18,151 nucleotides of DNA, taken from positions 1 to 18,151 of the forward strand of contig JAVCCG010000121.1 of NCBI GenBank assembly GCA_030765605.1, written 5' to 3'. The DNA is from Candidatus Alcyoniella australis (GTDB lineage Bacteria > Lernaellota > Lernaellaia > JAVCCG01 > Alcyoniellaceae). A model generated the notes under the pieces. That model was not told where the DNA came from. It saw only the letters and a program-made list of their open reading frames with translations, and did not search any database. This document shows positions 12,718 to 18,151 of the stretch, in pieces. The position numbers and the translations under genes are program-made. Each line of letters starts with the position of its first letter. Positions within the stretch are counted from its first letter, which is position 1.

Positions 12718-13767
12718 TCAGTCCGTAGTCACATCGTAGACGTCGATATATCCGCCGTCCATGTGCTTAATGCTGAAGTGGCTGGACATTACGGCGGCAT
12801 CGTCCCAGCCCAGCTTGTGGCCATCGGTGTCGCCATCGTAGATCCAGCCGTGATGCACGTCTTGACTGGTCTCGGTGTCCTGCCACACCGGCAGCAGGCT
12901 GGTGTCGCCGCCGAGCTTCTCGCTAAGCACCGACCAGTTGCCGTCACCATCGTTGGAAATGAAGTTAAAGCCGTAGTCGTAGGTCTTGGGGTCGAAGTCC
13001 GTCAGGTCGGCATCGTTGACGATCAGATACAGCGGCACGCCCAGGGTGCCCTCGTTGTCCACCACCGGCATGCCGAACAGGTCGACCTCGGTGTAGGTCT
13101 TTTCCACGCCGTAGGCCACGTTCACGGTGATGTGCTGATCGTAAAGGATGTTCTCGACGGCCTGGATCGTGCCGCCGTCCATCATCCGCATCTTCAGGCC
13201 GCTGGAGAAATCCAACGACTCATCCCAACCAAGGCGGATGTCGGTATATTTGGAATCGTCTTCCTCGTACTCGTAGATGTAGCCCAGGGCCAGGTCGGCG
13301 TAGCCCGGCAGCTCGCGGTAGTCGCCGTCCATGCCCTTGTTCAGCGGATTGTAGTTGTCAGTGGCGATAAACGTGTACTTATAGTCAGCCAAGTCCTTGC
13401 CCTTGACCTCGGCCGCGGCGTCGACAATTGTCTTAATTCGCAGGCAGAGCATCTCGCCGGCGTCCGGGTCGTCCTCGGGATTGTCCCACATTACGCCGCC
13501 CAGGCCCGCGAACACGACCTCGACCGGATCGTCATCGCCCAGCTCGACGAAGATCGTCTCATCGCCGGTCCAGGGGATGTCGTCGTCGTCATCATCGTCG
13601 TCGTCATCATCGTCGACATCATCGTCGTCGTCGTCAACATCATCGTCGACATCATCGTCGTCGTCATCATCGTCGTCCCCGGAGCAGCCGAGCAACGAGC
13701 CTCCGGCCAAGGCGGCCACGATCATGGCGATTAACAACATCAGGAAAAAATGGCTTCTATTGTGCAT
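12718..13767 (-). CDS. Poly-Asp lipoprotein with two copies of the same unrecognised domain
   Basis: 349 residues from the ATG at 13767, chosen because AAAGGAG ends six bases before it; an upstream in-frame ATG at 13800 lacks such a site. The lipoprotein signal peptide ends in SLLGC (Cys28). Residues 31-63 are 30 Asp and three Val. Two domains follow, about 66-205 (WTGDETIFVELGDD, IKTIVDAAAE, YTFIATDNYN, RELPGYADLALG, LGWDESLDFS) and 208-349 (VDLFGMPVV, LYLIVNDADL, VHHGWIYDGD, KLGWDD). They match, in order, the domains of the downstream paralogue and the small plus-strand lipoprotein at 14109. It is predicted to be acylated and held in the outer or inner membrane, with the acidic tract as a spacer. 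A TTGACA promoter lies upstream. Function unknown. Confidence 0.83.
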   Translation of the reverse strand: MHNRSHFFLMLLIAMIVAALAGGSLLGCSGDDDDDDDDDVDDDVDDDDDDVDDDDDDDDDDDDIPWTGDETIFVELGDDDPVEVVFAGLGGVMWDNPEDDPDAGEMLCLRIKTIVDAAAEVKGKDLADYKYTFIATDNYNPLNKGMDGDYRELPGYADLALGYIYEYEEDDSKYTDIRLGWDESLDFSSGLKMRMMDGGTIQAVENILYDQHITVNVAYGVEKTYTEVDLFGMPVVDNEGTLGVPLYLIVNDADLTDFDPKTYDYGFNFISNDGDGNWSVLSEKLGGDTSLLPVWQDTETSQDVHHGWIYDGDTDGHKLGWDDAAVMSSHFSIKHMDGGYIDVYDVTTD

Positions 13768-13773
13768 TTGAAT

Positions 13774-13780
13774 CTCCTTT
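13774..13780 (-). promoter_or_regulatory. Ribosome binding site that decides the poly-Asp lipoprotein start
   Basis: It reads AAAGGAG on the minus strand, six bases before the ATG at 13767. This favours that start over the in-frame ATG at 13800 and puts the signal peptide at the very N-terminus. Confidence 0.75.
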
Positions 13781-13818
13781 GTGATCCTGATTACAAACAT
13801 CTGTCAGAGGCGGGGGCA

Positions 13819-13848
13819 TCTATATCATGGGGGTCGCTTTTATGTCAA
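13819..13848 (-). promoter_or_regulatory. Promoter for the minus-strand lipoprotein pair
   Basis: On the minus strand TTGACA (13843-13848) is followed after 18 bases by TATAGA (13819-13824). Transcription would start about 45 bases before the ATG at 13767. Confidence 0.5.
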
Positions 13849-14032
13849 TTGTGATATATACCTGTCAAGGCTAGCTTTTTTGCGCTATGTTATTAGCTAC
13901 TTATGCTTTTTTAGAATTATGGGGCTCAAATAAAAACCATCGGCATGCCCAGCCCGAAACAACGTCGCCGTTGCGGTTGTTACAATTATTCCGTCTGATA
14001 TCAGCTAGTTCAACGGCAAAGTACATTATGCC
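13849..14032. other. AT-rich divergent intergenic region
   Basis: This is the middle of a 341-base gap (13768-14108) between two divergent transcription units encoding related proteins. It is markedly richer in A+T than the coding DNA, with T-runs near 13880 and 13908. It carries the 10-bp palindrome CTGATATCAG (13995-14004). I see no small gene in it. Confidence 0.5.
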
Positions 14033-14048
14033 TTGACTGATAAATCAG
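13995..14048. promoter_or_regulatory. Paired CTGAT/ATCAG palindromes, candidate operators
   Basis: CTGATATCAG (13995-14004) and CTGATAAATCAG (14037-14048) share the half-sites CTGAT and ATCAG, with spacers of zero and two bases. Their centres are 43 bp apart, about four helical turns. The second overlaps the -35/spacer of the promoter at 14033-14060, where a bound protein could block RNA polymerase. The regulator is unknown. Confidence 0.4.
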
Positions 14049-14060
14049 CCAGTCTATAAT
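14033..14060 (+). promoter_or_regulatory. Sigma70-type promoter of the plus-strand envelope operon
   Basis: TTGACT (14033-14038) and a perfect TATAAT (14055-14060) are separated by 16 bases, about 50 bases before the ATG at 14109. Downstream, TATAGTCA occurs twice 12 bases apart (14073-14080, 14085-14092). Confidence 0.7.
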
Positions 14061-14108
14061 GCGTTCGTTCTGTATAGTCAGACATATAGTCAACCTCAGG
14101 CATAGCAA

Positions 14109-14645
14109 ATGACACGTCTTATGAAACATCGGCATCCCAATCATTACGCCCTGATCGTGGCCCTATGCGCCATGCTGACCGTGGCGGTTTTTGGCTGCGG
14201 ACCGGGCTGGGAGGGCTACGACGACCAGTATTCCGAGGTGACCGACTTCACCGGCGGCGTGTGGGAAGGCGACGAGCGGGTCTATGTGGTGCTCGGCGAC
14301 ACAGAGGTCGAGGTCGTGCTCGAGGGCATGGATCAGCACGACTTCAACGGCGCTCCGGCAGTGCTGCTCTCCGAGGTGATCCTCCAAAGCAGCCTGGCCG
14401 ACGCGCCCGAGCTGTACCGCTACAACCTCACGGCCACCGACGGCTACGACCTATTTATCAAGCGTTACGAGGATCTATCGCTCCTGCCCTCTTGGGAGGA
14501 GATGAAGCACGGCTATTTATATTACGACTCGCGCTACGACGACCTGACCTCGGGCTGGACCAAAAATCCGTGGGGCAGCGCCGAGTGTGCCTATAGCGTC
14601 AAGTGGATGAACCACGGGGTCATTACCCTGTATTCCCAGGAGTAA
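14109..14645 (+). CDS. Small lipoprotein with one copy of the unrecognised domain
   Basis: 178 residues with a lipoprotein-type signal peptide ending VAVFGC (Cys30), then an acidic stretch and a single domain from about residue 50. It contains VWEGDERVYVVLGD, VEVVLEGMD, YRYNLTATDGYDLF, LLPSWEEMKHGYLYYD and TSGWTKN, and closes with VKWMNHGVITLYS. The same pattern occurs twice in each minus-strand paralogue and in divergent copies in the following gene, so this is the minimal form of the family. No catalytic residues or haem motif are visible. The ribosome site is weak (CAGG, eight bases before the ATG). A strong promoter lies about 50 bases upstream. The next gene starts two bases after its stop, using AGGAG within this gene's end, so the two are coupled. 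Confidence 0.8.
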   Translation: MTRLMKHRHPNHYALIVALCAMLTVAVFGCGPGWEGYDDQYSEVTDFTGGVWEGDERVYVVLGDTEVEVVLEGMDQHDFNGAPAVLLSEVILQSSLADAPELYRYNLTATDGYDLFIKRYEDLSLLPSWEEMKHGYLYYDSRYDDLTSGWTKNPWGSAECAYSVKWMNHGVITLYSQE

Positions 14646-14647
14646 AG

Positions 14648-17080
14648 ATGAAGCTTAACAGCTCAAGATCGTTCGTTTTAATCCTGACCCTGGTCCTGGC
14701 CCTAAGCCTGACGCTGTGGGCCGGCTGCGCCAAAGATACCGGCGACGACGATGATGATGACGACGACGGCCAAGGGGTCGGGGCCTATACCTTCTATTTG
14801 AACATGGTCCCGGTGCCGCTGGCCGACTTCACTCCCCAGGGCTTCATGGTCATCGACGCCGAGGGATCCGAGCAGCAGGTCCAGGGACTTAACGTGGCCG
14901 ACGTGCTGCTGAGCATCCCGCAGTTTGCCTCCGACGCGCCCAGGTTCACCTACGATTTCGTCAGCTCTTTTGATGCCGAACTCTCCGACCGCGTGGGCGA
15001 CGAAAATCTGCCGACGCTGGACCAGCTTCAGGACGCTGTGTTCTACGAGTGCGCGGCCGATCTGTGCATCGGCTGGATTGCGGAACCGGCCAAGGGCGAT
15101 TACCACGCATCGCAGATGAACAACGGCTCGCTGGTCAGCCTGCCGATCGCGGGCGAGTTCGAGATGACCGACCTGGCCGACGTCAACCAGCGCGACGGCG
15201 ACGACCCGGCGCAACTGGGCCAGACGCTGTGCGTCAACGGCGTGGTCACCGTGGGCACGCGGGTGATCGTCGACGGCTCGTACCTCAAGACCTTCATCCA
15301 GCAGAAAACCGACGGCGTCAAAGTCTTTGCCGACATGAGCTCCACCGAGGAAGACGACGGCTACGACGGCGCCTTAATGTCCGAGATCAGCACCTACGAG
15401 GGCGACGAGCTGTTCGTCAAGGGACGCGTGACCGTGCACGGCAACATGCTCGAGTTCATCCCGATCAGCGGCTACCACGTGGTCAAACTCTCGATCAACA
15501 ACGAAGTGCCCGATCCGCAGCCGACAACCATCGACGAGCTGGTCGCCTCACCCTACGACTACGCCGGATCGCTGATTCGACTCAGCGACCTCTCGATCGT
15601 CGACATCGACCCCGAGGATGCGACCACCGACTGGCCGCCCTACGCGCAGAAATCCAAGGACATCACGATCCGCCACAGCAGCGGCGGGCCCAAGGCCAAC
15701 CTGCGGATCTACGAGAGGACCGGCGTGCCCGGCTCGAACAAGCCCGACGACGGCTTTGACATGGACGGCATCATGTTCGTCGACGACGCGCTGGCCGGTG
15801 TGTTCGCGCGCAAAATCGAGGACATCAATCCCTCGGACGAGCGGCTCGAGGGCTACGTCAATGTCACGGTCTACGGCGAACAGCTCGAGGCCAACGTCAA
15901 CCTGGCGACCCTGCCGACCTGCCTCTACGATGTGGGCGACGGCCCACAGCCCGTGGTTTCGCTGGCCTCGGTGATCCGCGCCGCGGGCCTGAACCGCGAA
16001 CCGAAAAAGTTCGAGTACAAGCCAGTGGCCTACGACGAACGCAAACCGTTTGACAAGATCTCGTTCGACGAACAGAAATCCGGAGTGCTCTACCAGGATG
16101 AGCCGACCAGCTCCGAGCAGCCCGACCCGTTGGTCAGCTCCCATTACTGGGAGGAAATGAATCTCTCCGATATCTACTTCCTGCACGGCGTGACCAAGAT
16201 CGAGGCGATCCGCGAGGTTGAGCCGCCGCCCGAGGGCGACGCCGTACACGGCGAGGGGATCACGCTGAAGATCAACGGCCGTAAGTTCGCCATCAACTTC
16301 GACACCATGGACACCGTCGACTACGAGGGGCACGAGGCGATCGCCATCGCCGACTTCGTCTCGGACTACGTGATCGAGCTGTTCGCCATGGACGGCAGCT
16401 TCACCACCGATCAGATCAAAGTGCTCTACGACTACAAGATCGAGCCCTGGCAGGGCAAGTCCGATGTGATCGTCACCTGGGACGATATGCAAAACGGCTA
16501 CCTGATCATCGACGACCCGCCCTACTCCGTGTTTCCCGACCTGGGCGAGTCCGCGCGCGTGGACGATCTGTACGTGATCGACATGCTGCGCTTCATCGAA
16601 GTCCAGGATCCGCCGGGCGACCCGGTCAAGATCTATTTGCGCGACTGCGATACCAGCGAAGTCGAGGTCGAGCCCGACGTGTACGAGGAGGTGGTCTACT
16701 TCAAGACCGTGCTCGAGCTCGGCGGGGTCGATGTGGATGGCGATATGTACCTCTACGACGTCAACATCCACGCGGCCGACGAGTTCGTCTCCACCTGGAC
16801 CTACGGCCACAACCACGTGGAAAACATGTACTACCGGCCCTATGCCAACCGCGGCTTCATCGACGATCCTGACCTCTCCGAATGGGGCGGGCGCGTCTCG
16901 ACCAAGGCCGTGGACAAGCTGATCTTGATCAACGTGCCCCAGGAAGCCCCGTCGATCCCGGTGCTGATCGGCGGCGACACGCTGTGGGGCTCGGACGCCA
17001 ACACCTGCGAGGGCTGCCACTACAAACACGACCAGTTGCAGCTGCCCATCAACTGCTACAGCTGCCACGACGAGCCCTGA
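14648..17080 (+). CDS. Large multidomain lipoprotein with two C-terminal CxxCH haem c motifs
   Basis: 810 residues from the ATG at 14648, five bases after AGGAG. Lipobox LWAGC (Cys27) is followed by an Asp-rich stretch (30-40). The domain shared with the neighbours appears, diverged, at about 46-168 and again at 404-524 and 536-652 (YDYKIEPWQGK, VTWDDMQNGYLIID), with a less certain copy at 660-763. Between the first two, residues 172-390 look like OB-fold beta-barrel units (LGQTLCVNGVVTV, GDELFVKGRVTVHGNMLEFI). The C-terminus has CEGCH (787-791) and CYSCH (803-807), each a covalent haem c attachment site; H794 is a possible axial ligand. It is predicted to be exported, lipid-anchored and possibly redox-active or haem-carrying. 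It precedes a TonB-dependent receptor by eight bases, suggesting joint function at the outer membrane. Substrate unknown. Confidence 0.85.
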   Translation: MKLNSSRSFVLILTLVLALSLTLWAGCAKDTGDDDDDDDDGQGVGAYTFYLNMVPVPLADFTPQGFMVIDAEGSEQQVQGLNVADVLLSIPQFASDAPRFTYDFVSSFDAELSDRVGDENLPTLDQLQDAVFYECAADLCIGWIAEPAKGDYHASQMNNGSLVSLPIAGEFEMTDLADVNQRDGDDPAQLGQTLCVNGVVTVGTRVIVDGSYLKTFIQQKTDGVKVFADMSSTEEDDGYDGALMSEISTYEGDELFVKGRVTVHGNMLEFIPISGYHVVKLSINNEVPDPQPTTIDELVASPYDYAGSLIRLSDLSIVDIDPEDATTDWPPYAQKSKDITIRHSSGGPKANLRIYERTGVPGSNKPDDGFDMDGIMFVDDALAGVFARKIEDINPSDERLEGYVNVTVYGEQLEANVNLATLPTCLYDVGDGPQPVVSLASVIRAAGLNREPKKFEYKPVAYDERKPFDKISFDEQKSGVLYQDEPTSSEQPDPLVSSHYWEEMNLSDIYFLHGVTKIEAIREVEPPPEGDAVHGEGITLKINGRKFAINFDTMDTVDYEGHEAIAIADFVSDYVIELFAMDGSFTTDQIKVLYDYKIEPWQGKSDVIVTWDDMQNGYLIIDDPPYSVFPDLGESARVDDLYVIDMLRFIEVQDPPGDPVKIYLRDCDTSEVEVEPDVYEEVVYFKTVLELGGVDVDGDMYLYDVNIHAADEFVSTWTYGHNHVENMYYRPYANRGFIDDPDLSEWGGRVSTKAVDKLILINVPQEAPSIPVLIGGDTLWGSDANTCEGCHYKHDQLQLPINCYSCHDEP

Positions 17081-17088
17081 TCCGCTGA

Positions 17089-18151
17089 TGAGCGTTCGCA
17101 GTTTACGATTGTTGATCCTGCTGCTCGCGCTATGCCTGGCCCTGCCGCCGTACGCGGTGGCGCAGCAGGACGACGGCGATCAGTCCGATGACGATGACCA
17201 GTCGACCTTCACCCTGGGCGAGGTCGTGGTGCTGGGCAAACGAAGCCCGGCGCAGCGCACCTCGTTCGCCGTGCTCATCGACGCCAAAGACATCAAAGCC
17301 CTGGGCGCGCAGAACGTGGCCGAAGCCTTGGCCGCGGATTCCGGCTCGCGGATCGACGCCGCACCGACCTCGATCTCGGCCAACGGCAAACACGAGAGCC
17401 TGGTCAGCCTGCGCGGACTCGATCCGCGCAACGTGGCCGTGCTGGTCGACGGCGTGCCGATCTACGAGCCGTACTTCCACGTGCTGGACCTAAGCAAGCT
17501 GCCGGTGGGCGACGTGGCCTCGATTCGCATTGCGCGCGGCGCCAGCTCGGTACTCTACGGTCCCAACACACTGGGCGGCGCGATCAACATCGTCACGTTG
17601 CGCGGCTGTGCCACCCCGCGCACACGACTGAGCGCGGGCTACGGCGACGTCAACGCCTGGCGCGGCTCTGCGCGCACCTCCGGCGCGTACAAGGACTTTG
17701 ATTACTACCTCGCACCCGCGTTCTCGACCAGCGCGGGCTACCTGACCTCACAGCAGATGGAGCCCACGCGCAACGAGGACGGCAAGCTGCGCAACAACTC
17801 CGATTCCGAGGATCTATCGCTCAGCGGACGCCTGGGCTACAGCGGATCGCTGGGATCAGTGGCGCTCAGCGCCGGGCACTACGAGTTCGAGGGCGGCGTG
17901 CCGTTCAACATGGAGGCGGTCGATCCCTCGACCCTCTGGCGCAAGGACTGGCGTAAAAGCTCGGTGGCGCTGCACGCTGAGCTGGTGCCCACCGATTGGC
18001 TGCTCTTGCGCTCCAAGCTTTTCTACGTGCGCTTCTACAACACGATCACCACCTATGAAAACGCGGGCATGTCCGCGGTGCTCTCCGAGGGCCTCGCGAT
18101 CAGCACCTACGACAACGATGTGGCCGGGTTCTCGCTGCTGCCGCAATTCGA
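17089..18151 (+). CDS. TonB-dependent outer-membrane receptor, partial (cut by window end)
   Basis: The frame is open from the ATG at 17089 to the last base; 354 complete codons are visible. A Sec signal peptide ends YAVA-QQ (cleavage near residue 26), followed by an Asp-rich spacer and a TonB-box-like segment FTLGEVVVLG (41-50). The plug domain (about 60-170) has the family motifs SLRGLDPRNVAVLVDGVPIY (107-126) and SSVLYGPNTLGGAINIVT (153-170), and beta-barrel strands begin after it. Such receptors import metal chelates, haem, cobalamin or glycans using TonB energy. It starts eight bases after the haem-motif lipoprotein, with only a weak ribosome site, so translation may be coupled. The ligand cannot be read from this part; the rest of the barrel lies beyond the window. 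Confidence 0.95.

Noticed and set aside
12763-13734. 323-residue open frame on the plus strand opposite the poly-Asp lipoprotein
   Set aside because: Same cause: the Val/Ile-rich end mirrors the Asp tract. There is no ribosome site or recognisable motif.
15548-17068. 506-residue open frame on the minus strand opposite the haem-motif lipoprotein
   Set aside because: Its translation is Val/Asp/His-rich low complexity, the usual shadow of a GC-rich acidic gene. The plus-strand frame has a signal peptide, lipobox and CxxCH motifs.

Overview
The window is a GC-rich bacterial chromosome segment of densely packed, mostly unidirectional short operons. It suggests an uncultured diderm related to the former Deltaproteobacteria/Myxococcota or a neighbouring candidate phylum. 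The grounds are long Asp runs directly after lipoprotein signal cysteines, an NtrC-type sigma54 activator, a TonB-dependent receptor, a CsgG-like envelope protein and GTG/TTG starts. The lineage is an inference; no rRNA or tRNA gene is present.

Layout. 1-299: no convincing gene. 300-2783 (+): a soluble TPR protein and a membrane protein with a beta-propeller-like C-terminus. 2866-5175 (+): a regulatory pair, an NtrC-family activator whose receiver lacks the phospho-Asp, then a Crp/Fnr-family regulator. The gap between them holds a near-consensus sigma54 -24/-12 promoter and two copies of a 16-bp motif at about -185 and -152; a third copy lies just upstream of the activator gene. 5191-7677 (-): a CruF/DUF422-like carotenoid-type membrane protein, then a PHP-domain lipoprotein. 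7797-9875 (+): a CsgG/TolB-N-like exported protein overlapping greA by ATGA, then a PhnP-like metallo-beta-lactamase-fold hydrolase.

9872-11446 is a complete tryptophan attenuation unit: a promoter, an apparently leaderless 25-residue leader peptide with four consecutive Trp codons, a perfect 10-bp terminator hairpin with a T-run, then a stand-alone long-type (TrpB2) tryptophan synthase beta gene and its own downstream hairpin. 11458-11687 holds two tandem 115-bp repeats with hairpins whose stems differ between copies but stay paired.

11691-18151 is the accessory part. Two tandem paralogues on the minus strand (one membrane-anchored, one poly-Asp lipoprotein) face a divergent plus-strand operon: a small lipoprotein, an 810-residue lipoprotein ending in two CxxCH haem c motifs, and a TonB-dependent receptor cut by the window end. 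The four proteins before the receptor share an unrecognised repeated domain of about 110-140 residues, about nine copies in all. This looks like a co-encoded envelope system, possibly for uptake of a metal or cofactor or for redox work at the surface. It is the best candidate here for something undescribed, along with the sigma54 regulatory pair and the attenuated orphan trpB2.
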